Made by a program: the position numbers and the translations under genes
DNA from: Saccharicrinis sp.
Lineage (GTDB): Bacteria > Bacteroidota > Bacteroidia > Bacteroidales > Marinilabiliaceae
Length of the DNA stretch: 35,245 nt
NCBI GenBank assembly: GCA_024635585.1
Contig: JAGXIP010000049.1
Span: 1-35,245, forward strand
Direction: 5' to 3'
Notes under the pieces: model-generated
Seen by the model: the letters and a program-made list of their open reading frames with translations, nothing else
The model's database searches: none
Told to the model about the DNA's origin: nothing
Part shown: piece by piece, positions 8,485 through 19,000 of the stretch
How the letters are laid out: each line of letters opens with the position of its first letter
Numbering within the stretch: the stretch's first letter is position 1

Positions 8485-10161
8485 TTACCACTGAGGACTT
8501 TGTTCTAACGCAGAATTCCGGTTCATCTCAGATAATGGGATTGGGTAGATGTACATTTTTGGTGTAAACACCCGGTCTTCAACCTCGATTATCTCGTAAC
8601 CGAATGATCCATTTCCATTATCCGTAATTCTCAAACCTTCGATGGTTTCTCCCAGAACTTCTTCAGCAGTTTTCCAACGACGAACATCAAAAAAACGATG
8701 CTCTTCAAAAGCCAGCTCAATCTGGCGTTCGTGCCTCACAACTTCCCGCATATCACTCTGGCTAAGTCCGGAAGCCAATTGATAGGGAGAAAGACCCGCC
8801 CGTGAGCGTATCATTTCCACTGCATCTTTGGCTGTTAATCCGTATCCCTGCGGATCAGCCTCGGATCCATAGGCTTCATTCATGGCTTCGGCGTAATTCA
8901 GCAGTACTTCTGCGTACCTGATGATTGGGAAACAGTGATACGTATTACCAGTTTGTCCAAACCATTTGGCATTCTCATCCAAAAACTTTCTCATATAAAA
9001 GGTCGTTTTGGTAGAATTAGTACTGAGCAGATCATCGCCGCCCAGGTAAGTATCTACCGTGCTTCCCATCCATGTGCTTCCGTTATACAGGATGCTCGAG
9101 TAAAAACGCGGGTCACGGTTGGCAAATGGGTCCGCTGCCATGGCTGGATTTGACCACATAAACGAGGTTCCGTCAGCCATCTCGTAAGCATTAACCAGGT
9201 TTAAGGAAGGGCCGGTTCCACCCTTACCATTTGTAAGGCCGGTAGGTCCATTGTCCTGTTCAACGTTATTGTTGGGCCCTCTCATCTTCGAAAGGATGAT
9301 TTCATTATTTCCTGCCAGATTTGTGAAAAAACCTGCATAATTAGGAAATAAACTGTACTCATTCAGTGCGATCACTTCGTAAGCCGATTCGGCTGCCTGC
9401 GCCCACTTTTGAGCATCATAAGCCCCGTGAAAATAGGTATCTTCACTTTCCCCCGGATCATTATACAGCGGACTGGCTGCATAAAGCAGGGTTCTGGCTT
9501 TTAAAGCCAGTGCCGCACCTTTGGTAGCCCGTCCAAGATCATTCTGATTGTTGTTCGGATATTTAACCGGCAGCAGGTTGGCAGCAGAGTCGCATTGTGA
9601 AACAATGAAATCCATGCATTCATCAATGGTATTTCTTGGTATATTGGATTCAGAATTTGCCTCAAGCACTTGAGTTACGATGGGTACACCTCCATAACGT
9701 TTTACCAGTTCAAAATAAAACATGGCTCTGAGAAAATAGGCTGCTCCGACAATTTGATCCAATGATCCCTGCGATTTAAAGACTTTTTCCGGAATATTTG
9801 GAAGCAGGTTGTGGAAGAAATCATTAACCTTACGAATTCCGGCATAATTTCCGTTCCAACTATTGTCCGGATTGGAGCCGGGACCCCAGTTCCCTTTCGC
9901 CAGCTCGTTGGCTCCGGAATAATCGGCACTGTGAACAGCTTCATCCGTGGCAGATGCTAACATCGAATTTCCCTGTAAACGATTATACCCGTTTGGCAAA
10001 TCATTATAGCTTGCGTTTACAAACTGCCTGATGTAAATGGAATCCTCAAAAACCGTCGATATTTCGTGGAAGTCCAGAGGGGCCTCATTGATATCCTCCG
10101 TGCATGATGTAAAGAACATCAGACTTATTAAAATGGCGATATATGCTTTTATTTTATTCAT
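8485..10161 (-). CDS. SusD/RagB-family glycan-binding lipoprotein 2
   Basis: This 558-residue SusD homologue is the surface lid of the SusC2 transporter. The lipoprotein signal ends FFTSC with Cys20. Conserved SusD elements are YFELVKRYGGVPIVTQV, GAALALKARTLLYAASPLYN, RYAEVLLNYAEAMNEAYG and EEHRFFDVRRWK, with a closing IYPIPLSEMNRN motif. It follows SusC2 after a 19-bp gap and precedes SusC1 by 26 bp. It shares the family blocks with SusD1 but differs in the loops between them, where glycan contacts normally lie. The specific ligand is unknown. Confidence 0.96.
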   Translation of the reverse strand: MNKIKAYIAILISLMFFTSCTEDINEAPLDFHEISTVFEDSIYIRQFVNASYNDLPNGYNRLQGNSMLASATDEAVHSADYSGANELAKGNWGPGSNPDNSWNGNYAGIRKVNDFFHNLLPNIPEKVFKSQGSLDQIVGAAYFLRAMFYFELVKRYGGVPIVTQVLEANSESNIPRNTIDECMDFIVSQCDSAANLLPVKYPNNNQNDLGRATKGAALALKARTLLYAASPLYNDPGESEDTYFHGAYDAQKWAQAAESAYEVIALNEYSLFPNYAGFFTNLAGNNEIILSKMRGPNNNVEQDNGPTGLTNGKGGTGPSLNLVNAYEMADGTSFMWSNPAMAADPFANRDPRFYSSILYNGSTWMGSTVDTYLGGDDLLSTNSTKTTFYMRKFLDENAKWFGQTGNTYHCFPIIRYAEVLLNYAEAMNEAYGSEADPQGYGLTAKDAVEMIRSRAGLSPYQLASGLSQSDMREVVRHERQIELAFEEHRFFDVRRWKTAEEVLGETIEGLRITDNGNGSFGYEIIEVEDRVFTPKMYIYPIPLSEMNRNSALEQSPQW

Positions 10162-10180
10162 TTTGTAAATTTTTTATCGA

Positions 10181-13100
10181 TTAAAAACTGATATTTAATC
10201 CGGCTGTGACATATTTGGTAACAGGAAATCCGATTCCATTAGTAGCAGATTCAGGATCAGCAAAATCAATTTTATCCCAGGTAAAGAGATTGTATCCACT
10301 AGTATAGATGCGGAACTTTGAGATATTCAGTTTCTCAGTTAGCGAAGCAGGGATACTGTATCCTATTTCTAAAGTTTTTAAGCGCAAGAAACTGCCGTCT
10401 TTTAACCAGTAGTCACTGTTGACCCTGTTGTTTTGGGCGCTTCCGACACTCAGTCTTGGGTAAGTTGCCGATTGGCCTGAGCCAGGTTGCCAACGACCTA
10501 AGTGGCGCTCATTGACATTTCCCTTTCCATTTTGAAATTCATAATTCAAATCGCCTTTGTAGAAATTGTCAACTTCAGAAATTCCCTGGAACAGTACATT
10601 GACATCAAATCCTGCAAAAGCCATTCCGGCTGATATCCCGTAGAACACCTCAGGGGTTGAACTTTTCCCAATCATGCTGATATCGTTCTCATCAATCACC
10701 ATGTCACCGTTCAGGTTTTTGTATTTTATATCTCCCGGTTGAACACTTCCCAACAGTGACTGATCAGGCAAACTTGAGATATCATCATCTTCCGTAAAAT
10801 AGCGGTCGAATGTGTAGCCAAATTTAGCCCCGATGGGATTGCCCGTGCGGACCATCCAGTCATGTTCCCTGTACTCTTCGGCTTGTTCCAGAATCTTACT
10901 CTTCACCATCGTAGCATTCATTGAAACGAAAAAGTTCAATTTGCCTTTTGTCTTTTGGAAGGTTAGTACACCATCCACCCCTTTATTTTCTACCTCGCCA
11001 ATCGGGTACCAGAAATCGGTGCCAAAGATCTTTGGATTCGCTCCATCAATAAGGATGTTATTGGTTTTTTCGTAAAAATAATCTGCTGTGATCAAGATGC
11101 TGTTATTAAAGAAAGCTGCATCCACCCCGGCATTGTATTTATGGGTCTTTTCCCATATAATAGCATTGTTGGCACTTGACTCTTCCCGGAAACCTCCATC
11201 ACCATTGGTGTTTATACCAAAGGGGTAAGAACCTGTTTCAGAGTAGTTTTGTAAGTAGGCAAAGTATGGATTATTATTATTGTAAGGATCAAAATCATTA
11301 CCAGTTATACCAGCAGAGCCCCTGAGTTTAAACATACTGACTGCCTCTGAATTTTTCAGAAAACCTTCCTCAGACAATATCCATCCCAACGAAACGGCAG
11401 GAAAGAACCCGTAACGGTTTTCTTTTGGAAACTGCTCTGATCCTTGAACTGCAAATGTAAAGTCAGCCAAATATTTATTGTTGTTCGAATAGCTTATAAA
11501 ACCCTTCATTCCTTGATACACACGTGGAAGCTGAGTAGATCTCCTGGACTCTTCCTGGCGATCAAGCAAAAAGGTAGTATTAAGCGTATGGTTTCCAAAT
11601 TTCTTTTTATACCGAAGTCCTAATTCAGTAGAATAATAACGTCTGTTATCACCCCACTCATTTTTGCTGTCCATCTCTGTATCCAGCCCGATTTTGTTTG
11701 TATCGGTATCCATTATCTGATAAACGGCAAACGTTTTACTTCGATCGGTGATGTGAACATTATAATTATTGAAGGCAAACATCCCCACCAAGGAAAGGCC
11801 GTCGGTAATAAAATCCAGATCATAGTCCAAGCTCGTCTTCGCAAACATGGAGGTTTTTTTCCAAATGGAATAACCCGAATTATTGAGAACACCGTACAAA
11901 TTATTCTTGTAGTCATCGGTTCCGGCTAATGATCCATCTTCATTTTTAATAGGATGTGCCAGCGGGGGAGTTCCATAGATTGTCCCTAAAATGTCGTTTT
12001 CATAGTTGTTGCTGTATTTTCCAGGATTATTTCTTGTATCCTGATTAGCTTTTAGGTCAACATTCACTTTTAGCCTATCATTTAGCTGCACATCAACATT
12101 GGTGTGGATATTAGCCAGGCTAAGGTTCGAATTGGTATTGTAAGTATTCGCGCTTTCGTCAACCTGGAACAAACCACTGTTCGAAACATAACCTACCGAA
12201 AAGTAATATGTGGCCTTTTCAGTTCCACCGGATATATTGATGTTGTTCCTGGTCTGAATGCTGTAATCCTTTATAGTTTCATCGGTCCAGTTAACGTTTG
12301 GATAGGTGTACGGATTGGAACCGTTTTGATACGCATCCAGATCATCCTGACTGTACTTTTGATCAAACCCATCGTTGGCTGCTGCTTCGTTATACAAAGA
12401 CGCATAATTGTAGGCATCCAAAAATTTTGGTAACCTTAGCGGCTCAATCATACTTACCTGGCTGTTGACATTGACCTGGATATCGCCGGTTTTTCCTCTT
12501 TTGGTATTAATCAGGATCACACCCTGAGATGAGCGCAAACCATACATGGCCGTAGAAGCAGCATCTTTAAGCACGGTAACGCTTTCGATATCATAAGGAT
12601 CGATTTGTCCAATATCAGTGATCACACCATCTAATAAAACAGTTGGGCCACTCCTTGAAGGGCCGAATGAATTTTGCCCCCGTATTCTCAAGGAAGAAGC
12701 CTCCTCCCCAATCATCCCGTTTATATGGTTCACCCATAGACCAGGAATTCTGCCCGAGAGGGAGTTCATCCGGTTTGTGCCGGGAATATTTTCAACTTCA
12801 TCACCTTTAATATATGAAACTGCTCCGGTAATTTCATTTTTGGTCTTTGACCGATTAAGTAAGGTAACAGCGTATGCTGAATTTCCGGATGACAACTTAA
12901 TTGTGTTATCCTTTGTTATTAATTGAGCCTCAATTTTCCGAGTCTCATAACCATCTTTCTGAATCGTCAAGAATTCATTTAACGATTTAACTCCGCAATT
13001 GAAGTTCCCGTTTTGATCGGTCTGTGATTGACCGATGGATGATTTGACAATAGCTCCATAGAGGGGTTCATTATTTTCATTGGTTACCTTGCCTAAAATT

Positions 13101-13201
13101 TCTATTGTAGACTGACCTTTTACGGAAGGTGTAACCAAAACAAAAACAAAAACAAAAAGCCATATCAGAGCGTTGACTTTAACAAGTGTTTTTTTCTTCA
13201 T
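10181..13201 (-). CDS. SusC/RagA-family TonB-linked outer-membrane transporter 2
   Basis: This 1006-residue SusC-type transporter is the first gene of block A. The signal peptide is long and hydrophobic (about 1-30, ending VKGQ). A regulatory-like beta-sandwich follows (about 32-105; LGKVTNENNEPLYGAIVKSS), then the plug (about 115-235; VLLDGVITDIGQIDPYDIES and YGLRSSQGVILINTKRGK), then the barrel ending in Phe (GLNISF). Unlike SusC1, the usual VVVGYGTQ box before the plug is not recognisable; that position reads YAVTLLNRSKTKNEITGAV, so the TonB-box region is diverged. Upstream lie a -7-like box (13235-13242) and a short inverted repeat, consistent with the operon promoter. Confidence 0.96.
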   Translation of the reverse strand: MKKKTLVKVNALIWLFVFVFVLVTPSVKGQSTIEILGKVTNENNEPLYGAIVKSSIGQSQTDQNGNFNCGVKSLNEFLTIQKDGYETRKIEAQLITKDNTIKLSSGNSAYAVTLLNRSKTKNEITGAVSYIKGDEVENIPGTNRMNSLSGRIPGLWVNHINGMIGEEASSLRIRGQNSFGPSRSGPTVLLDGVITDIGQIDPYDIESVTVLKDAASTAMYGLRSSQGVILINTKRGKTGDIQVNVNSQVSMIEPLRLPKFLDAYNYASLYNEAAANDGFDQKYSQDDLDAYQNGSNPYTYPNVNWTDETIKDYSIQTRNNINISGGTEKATYYFSVGYVSNSGLFQVDESANTYNTNSNLSLANIHTNVDVQLNDRLKVNVDLKANQDTRNNPGKYSNNYENDILGTIYGTPPLAHPIKNEDGSLAGTDDYKNNLYGVLNNSGYSIWKKTSMFAKTSLDYDLDFITDGLSLVGMFAFNNYNVHITDRSKTFAVYQIMDTDTNKIGLDTEMDSKNEWGDNRRYYSTELGLRYKKKFGNHTLNTTFLLDRQEESRRSTQLPRVYQGMKGFISYSNNNKYLADFTFAVQGSEQFPKENRYGFFPAVSLGWILSEEGFLKNSEAVSMFKLRGSAGITGNDFDPYNNNNPYFAYLQNYSETGSYPFGINTNGDGGFREESSANNAIIWEKTHKYNAGVDAAFFNNSILITADYFYEKTNNILIDGANPKIFGTDFWYPIGEVENKGVDGVLTFQKTKGKLNFFVSMNATMVKSKILEQAEEYREHDWMVRTGNPIGAKFGYTFDRYFTEDDDISSLPDQSLLGSVQPGDIKYKNLNGDMVIDENDISMIGKSSTPEVFYGISAGMAFAGFDVNVLFQGISEVDNFYKGDLNYEFQNGKGNVNERHLGRWQPGSGQSATYPRLSVGSAQNNRVNSDYWLKDGSFLRLKTLEIGYSIPASLTEKLNISKFRIYTSGYNLFTWDKIDFADPESATNGIGFPVTKYVTAGLNISF

Positions 13202-13234
13202 AATAATTTAGATTTTATTTTTAACGGACAAGGA

Positions 13235-13242
13235 CAAACTTA
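13235..13242 (-). promoter_or_regulatory. Candidate -7 box of the SusCD operon
   Basis: On the minus strand this reads TAAGTTTG, matching the Bacteroidota -7 consensus TAnnTTTG. It lies 33 bp upstream of the SusC2 start, a sensible distance. No TTTG -33 box is seen at the usual spacing, as expected if an activator is needed. Confidence 0.45.
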
Positions 13243-13260
13243 GACTATTTTTAAGTCTAA
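13240..13260. promoter_or_regulatory. 7-bp inverted repeat overlapping the SusC2 promoter
   Basis: TTAGACT (13240-13246) and AGTCTAA (13254-13260) are a perfect inverted repeat with a 7-bp spacer. It overlaps the upstream end of the candidate -7 box and covers the place where a -10 to -35 activator or repressor would act. It is a candidate operator; which protein binds is unknown. Confidence 0.35.
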
Positions 13261-13520
13261 TGGGTTTCGGAATTGTTCATTCATGTCTGAATTGTGTTCA
13301 TTCAAATAACAACTTACTTATGTTTCTGATTATTAGAGCCTAACACTATTTGATTACTTGTTTTTTTGTTGATACTTCTATTCTCCTGAATCATTTTCAA
13401 TCCTTTCTCATCATTTTTAGAGCCTGTGTTGACCCTAACCTCGTCTGGGTATCAAAAAAGCTTTTACGCGATACATGTTTGGTTTTGCTTGCATTTTGCT
13501 AGGCCGGAAATATACCCTAA

Positions 13521-13617
13521 AAAGGCTGCCTCAAAAGGAAAATTATAGCTAGACACCATTCAAGAAGGAATAATTCCATAATTGTGCCAAATCGACTACA
13601 CTTTTGAGGCTGCCTTT
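13521..13617. repeat. Short element with 17-bp inverted arms
   Basis: The left arm AAAGGCTGCCTCAAAAG (13521-13537) and right arm CTTTTGAGGCTGCCTTT (13601-13617) are complementary at 16 of 17 positions and enclose 63 bp with no coding signal. The left arm is almost identical to the edge of the REP-like element at 3357-3485. It may be a MITE-like relic or a long-loop terminator; size and recurrence favour a dispersed repeat. Confidence 0.6.
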
Positions 13618-13641
13618 TGTCAATACCTACTTTTGCTTAAT

Positions 13642-14023
13642 TTAATTGAATGTTGGATTTGCCGCGATTACATTGTACGCATTATTAATATTATAACTAT
13701 CAGTGGGTGTACTCCATGTTTTTCGGTTCCATAACACATAGTTTACATGGAGATCATTCTTTGCAAAATTAAAAATAGGCCAGGGAGTCAAACGCCGAGT
13801 AGTATGGCCGCAAATATTCAGGTCCCGGATGGTCTGAAGCAAACGATATATCCTTAATAATACCGAAAGACTTTAGCCCTATTGAATGTACGTGATGGAG
13901 GAAGGAGATAACCTAGGATAGATGAGTATTGTTTTTAGTTTGTTCAAGCTCGCTCCAGATCCAGCGCTTTTGAATACCTACAATGCCTGCATGATAGGCA
14001 GCACTTACATGTTTTTTGAAGTT
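13642..14023 (-). pseudogene. Frameshifted relic of an unidentified gene
   Basis: Protein-like sequence continues through broken frames on the minus strand. The first piece (about 14023-13915) contains KKHVSAAYHAGIVGIQKRW and ELEQTKN and ends at a TAG. The same frame then continues as SIGLKSFGIIKDISFASDH and PEYLRPYYSAFDSLAYF (to about 13770). After a one-base slip in a T run, coding resumes in the next frame as NFAKNDLHVNYVLWNRKTW and ends at TAA 13642. The pieces join smoothly only if a stop and a frameshift are ignored, which is the pattern of a decayed gene. The family is not recognised. The first and later pieces could come from different genes. Confidence 0.5.
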
Positions 14024-14042
14024 TTAATTCTGCTCATCTCTA

Positions 14043-14086
14043 AAAAAAAAGCATAACACACTACAGGTAATGTTATGCTTTTTTTT
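14043..14086. terminator. Bidirectional intrinsic terminator after sulfatase
   Basis: A perfect 16-bp inverted repeat (14043-14058 and 14071-14086) has an 8-base A run on one side and a T run on the other, with stem core GCATAACA and a 12-base loop. It can act on both strands and most likely ends the sulfatase transcript, 153 bp past its stop codon. Confidence 0.8.
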
Positions 14087-14238
14087 CCTAATATATGAGC
14101 GGTGTTTACCCTATGTATCTTCACGTTGGCTATACGCATCCACCAAGCGATGGCAGGCGCATTGCTTGTCTGAATTTTTATTCTTCTTTTTGCCTTGAAT
14201 TACAAACACTGCAAGCCATAATGTTTAAGGCACACGAA

Positions 14239-15855
14239 CTAAAACTCATTTTTTATTTTTACCAATAGTTCCCGCAGTTCTTTCAATTTATCTGGGTTTT
14301 GTTCTGCCAGGTTTTTTTCTTCTTTCGGGTCTACTTCCAGATCGAACAAATATTCAATAGTGTCCGGCTTTTCAATTTGAAGGCTATGACCCTCCCCTAG
14401 ATTATGACGATTATAGCCAAAACCTGATCGCTCGCCGGCTTCAATATATTTCCATTTGCCTTTACGCAACCCTAGTCCGTCACTGGAGTGTTGCACAATA
14501 TACTCCCTGCCTTCTTCATTTTCTCCTAACAAAGCAGGTAATACATCACGGCCGTCAAACCGCCCGTCTTCAGGAAGCTTACCTCCCACTAATGATGTGA
14601 GCGAAGCCATAAAATCGACCTGACTAATCAGCGCATCTGAAACTTGTCCTGCTTTGATTTTCCGGGGCCAGTGAGCAATAGTTGGAACTCTTGTTCCCCC
14701 TTCATAGGCAATATATTTTCCCCCGCGGAAACCATTACTGGGGTGATGCCCGTTATGTTCTTTAATTGCACCATCGTAATAACCATCAAAAAAAACTGGT
14801 CCGTTATCGCTGGTAAGTAAAATAAGGGTATTCTCAAATTGACCAGATTCTTTAAGATACTGCATCATTTGTCCTACTATCCAGTCAAATTCCACAATGG
14901 CATCTCCCCGAAGTCCGCAACCACTTGATCCAACAAATCGTTTGTTAGGGATCCTCGGAACGTGAGGTTGGGGCATGGATAAGTAAAGAAAGAAAGGTTT
15001 GTCGCCGGTGGACGACATAAACTCCCTTGCTTTTACATTAAACAGGTCGGATATGTTTTCATCATCCCACCAAGCCGACCGACCGCCTGCCATGTGTCCA
15101 ATCCTACTCACACCATTAACAATGGTGCCGGAATGTTGTACATCAGCGCTATAACGCAATTCCTCAGGATGTGTAAGTCCCGTGGGAAGGTTTCCTACAA
15201 GAGGTTGCAAGGCACCCTGATTTTCCTTGCCAAACTGCTCTTCCTGGAAAGCATGATGGCTCTCATCGGGATATCGGACCTGTAGGGGTTCATCATCAGG
15301 GTTCAGCTTATAAACATAATGACCATCCAAAAAAACCGTGGGAACACGATCGTTGGTCACGGGTAGCAAAAATGATTCATCAAACCCTAGTTCAAGAGGG
15401 CCGGGCTTTACTTCCCCATTCCAGTTCTGACCACGTATAGTGTCTCCCAACCCTAAATGCCACTTTCCAACTATGCCGGTACGATAACCATAATTCCTAA
15501 GCACATCCGGCAACGTGGTCATTTCCGGATCTATACACATAGGATCTTCGGCCGACAAAATTACCGCACTCTTTTCCCTGAACGGATATTGACCTGTTAA
15601 CAGGGAATACCTACTAGGCGTGCACATGGCACTTGTTGCATAAGCATTCCTGAATTTAATTCCACCTTCTGCCAACGCATCCATATTGGGGGTTTTAATT
15701 AGCTCCGAACCATAAGCACCAACATCGCCAAGCCCTAAATCATCAGCATAAATGATAAGAATATTTGGCTTTTGGTGTTCGGCATTTTCTTTTTTGCTTT
15801 GACATCCGCCAAAAACGAGAACCAAAGCGATAATAATTACACTAAATCTTTCCAT
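14239..15855 (-). CDS. S1-family formylglycine sulfatase (lipoprotein)
   Basis: This 538-residue type I sulfatase removes sulfate esters from a glycan. The lipoprotein signal ends VFGGC with Cys18. Metal-binding Asp38-Asp39 lie in IIYADDLG. The formylglycine motif is CTPSR with Cys78, so it is a Cys-type enzyme that needs a maturase. Further active-site matches are GKWHLGLGD (Lys131, His133), His298 in MPQPHVP, TSDNG (Asp350, Asn351) and Lys380 in RGGKYIAYEGG. Length is normal and all key residues are present. It lies 160 bp downstream of the HTCS on the same strand and is followed by a terminator. It resembles arylsulfatase A/galactosamine-6-sulfatase types; the S1 subfamily and substrate are not determined. 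No maturase gene lies in the window. Confidence 0.95.
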   Translation of the reverse strand: MERFSVIIIALVLVFGGCQSKKENAEHQKPNILIIYADDLGLGDVGAYGSELIKTPNMDALAEGGIKFRNAYATSAMCTPSRYSLLTGQYPFREKSAVILSAEDPMCIDPEMTTLPDVLRNYGYRTGIVGKWHLGLGDTIRGQNWNGEVKPGPLELGFDESFLLPVTNDRVPTVFLDGHYVYKLNPDDEPLQVRYPDESHHAFQEEQFGKENQGALQPLVGNLPTGLTHPEELRYSADVQHSGTIVNGVSRIGHMAGGRSAWWDDENISDLFNVKAREFMSSTGDKPFFLYLSMPQPHVPRIPNKRFVGSSGCGLRGDAIVEFDWIVGQMMQYLKESGQFENTLILLTSDNGPVFFDGYYDGAIKEHNGHHPSNGFRGGKYIAYEGGTRVPTIAHWPRKIKAGQVSDALISQVDFMASLTSLVGGKLPEDGRFDGRDVLPALLGENEEGREYIVQHSSDGLGLRKGKWKYIEAGERSGFGYNRHNLGEGHSLQIEKPDTIEYLFDLEVDPKEEKNLAEQNPDKLKELRELLVKIKNEF

Positions 15856-16015
15856 AATAAAAATTAAATTTTCTATATATTATATCTTTAAATGACATAC
15901 ATTATCCCTAAATAAAAATGAAACATGTAAGGAATCCAATGGCAAAAGCAAGTTTCGACATATTCAGGCATCTGAAAAACATAGGCTGCCTTGATCAGTA
16001 CTATCTCAAAAGATT

Positions 16016-19000
16016 TTAAACAGCTGTTGAGTTTTTACCATCATTTTCTTCAGGCATCAGAACATCCTTATTATCCTTTATAAATTCAGAAGGTGTTAAA
16101 TCAAAATATTTTTTAAAAGTGGTGCTAAAGTATTTTGAGTTTGAGAATCCGCTGGCATAGGCGACCTCTTTTATACTCATTTGATTGGAACGAAGCAATT
16201 TTACCGAGTACCTTAATTTAGCGTATATAATGAATTCATGCGGCGATTGTCCGGTTAACGCTTTCAATTTACGATAAAGCACAGGCCTGCTCACATTCAT
16301 TTCTTCGGAAAATATCTCGACATCAAAATCAGGATTTTCCATCTCACGATCAACTACCTCATTTGCTTTTGTAATAAAATCCTGGTCTAAGCTATTATGA
16401 TAGACAATATCATTGGGCGAATCATCAAACTTAAAGAATTTGCCTTTCAATGTTTTCCTGATCAGCAACAGGTTGTCAATCCGGGATATTAACACTTTCA
16501 TATCAAAAGGCTTTTCAATATAGGCATCGGCTCCAACATTATAACCTTCCACCCTATGATCGGCGCTTGATAGCGCAGTGAGCAGAATGATCGGGATATG
16601 GCAAGTTTCAATTTTTTGCTTGAGGGTGTGGCATAGGACTCTACCATCCATGCCTGGCATCATCACATCGGAAACAATCAAGTCGGGATCCAATTTTTTA
16701 AGGATCTCAAGTGCTTCATTCCCGTTTGATGCGATGGATATTGCATACATTTCCGCCAGCGAATCTTCCAGAAACCTCTGAAGATCAACATTATCCTCTA
16801 CAATTAACAATTTGGGCAAATTATCGTCCACTTCTTTCGCATCTATGGTTTTATCTTGCTGGTCTCTTTTGTTGTCCATCTCATAGACAGAAATATATCT
16901 TGAATCCTTTTTAGATGCTTGAAATTCGGGATTTAGAACAATCTTCAACTTCACAGTAAAAATTGTTCCTTTATTCTCCTTACTTGTAAAAGAGATCTCT
17001 CCATCCAACAGTTCTACCAATTGCTTCACGAGCATTAAACCAACTCCACAACCTACCTCTGCACTATTAACCGCGTTGCTTGCCCTGAAATATCGTTTAA
17101 AAATTTCTTTTTTCTGCGCCTCCGGTATTCCAATTCCATCATCACTAATCTTAAGGATACATTGCTTTCCCTGAACTTTTATTTTTATCGATACAATCCC
17201 TCCTTCATTCGTATATTTGATTGCGTTCGACAATAAATTATTGACAATTTTTTCAATAATTTTTTTATCGTAATAGAATTCTAAAACAGGAGTCTCTGTG
17301 AGCAATTGAAATTTGATGTTCTTTTTCTCGAAAAGTGGATTAAAGGATTTACTTATTTCCTTAACGTGCCTAACGAAATTGGATTCCTCCAGGTTTAATT
17401 CCATTTTTTTCAAATCAACTTTTTGAAAATCCAATAACTGGTTGGCAATTCCTTTGATCTTTTCCGCGTTCTGCATAGCAAGCTCGATGGTATTCCTACT
17501 GTCCTCGTCTAACTTATTTTCTTCAAACAGTTTCTGCAGTGGGGTATGTATAAGCGTGAGTGGGGTTTTAATATCATGAGCGATATTAGTAAAAAACTGA
17601 ATCTTTTCTATTGATTGTTTTTCTTTGTATGTGATCTGGATGACATACAAAATAAAAAAGGCGGCAGTTAACAATACTATAAAATAAATTAAAACAGCCC
17701 AAAACGAAAGCCACCATGGAGATTGAATGAACAATTTTATTGATCGCGAATCAGACAATCCATAAGGATTCCTTGCCCGGAGTTGAAACACATATTGACC
17801 TGCCTGGATATTGGTATAGGTGGCCGAAAGATTATTAGTCCAGGGCGTCCATTCATCCTCGAACCCCTCCAGTTTCCAGGAATACTGATTTTGACCAGAA
17901 TTGGTAAAATTGATCCCCGTATAATCAAAGGTAAATGAATTTTGCCAGTAATTCAGGGTGATTTCTTTGGTTTGATCGATGTGCTTTTTCAACGGAGAAT
18001 CCTTCCCACCAATGGGAGCAGAGATGTTGGAAACCTTAAAATCCAAGAACTTCAATGTCACAGGTATCTCTTGTTGTACAATCTTGTTTGGGTCAAATTT
18101 GACATAGCCTTCATAACCGCCAAAGATCAACTGCCCGTCATCCAGCCGTATCCCGTTGCCTCTGGTAAAGGAAAGAACAGGCAGGCCATCAGTTAACCCA
18201 TAATTCACAATTTTATTATTCTTTAAATTAATTGTGGAAATCCCTTTCGAAGTACTTAACCAATATCTATCATTATCATCCGGTAAGATGCAATTGATGA
18301 TGTTTGAAATTAAACCATCCTGTTTGGAGAATATCTGGATAGACTTTTTAGTCGGATCAAAGATATTCAGTCCCCCACCTTCAGTTCCCATAAGTATCTT
18401 CCCATCTTCGCTTTCATAGAAGCAATGTACAGAATTCGAACTTAACCCGATGCCCGAATCGGTATTGAACCGTACCAGCTCATCGTCTTCATTGATAATT
18501 ACGAAACCGGACCTGGTTCCAACATAAATCAAACCATCTTTGGCTTCAAAAATAGAATAAACTTGTGTAACGGGATAGGTGAATTGTTTCCGGGAATTAA
18601 GGTCTATCCGCATTAGCTGGCCCCGAAGGGATGCTATCCACACGTTTCCTTTTGAATCTTTAAACAGATCATAGATATAATCCATATTTTGGGCAAAACT
18701 TTGCTGGTAAATGTCCTTGAAATGTTGCCGAGCTCCCGTTTTAAGATCATAAATATCAATCCCCCCCCCATAGCTTCCGATCCAAATCTCCTTGTCAGAG
18801 ACTTTTTCCATGGTCAGGACAATTTTATTATCGTTCCCATTGCTTTCATTAAAAACCCCTAAATGTCGCCAGCGATTCTCCTCATCATTCCAAATACTGA
18901 TCCCATCCTGTGTGCCAAACCAAATTTCACGACCGGAATTGTTGAGAATGGAATTCCCAATATTATTACGAATTGAATTCTCATTCTCTGCCACATGGTG

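Larger units (their letters stand above)
13202..14238. other. 1.0-kb gap between SusC2 and sulfatase
   Basis: From left to right this gap holds the SusC2 promoter region, a paired-arm element (13521-13617), a frameshifted gene relic on the minus strand (13642-14023) and a bidirectional terminator (14043-14086). Nothing else is recognised in 13261-13520 or 14087-14238. Confidence 0.6.
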
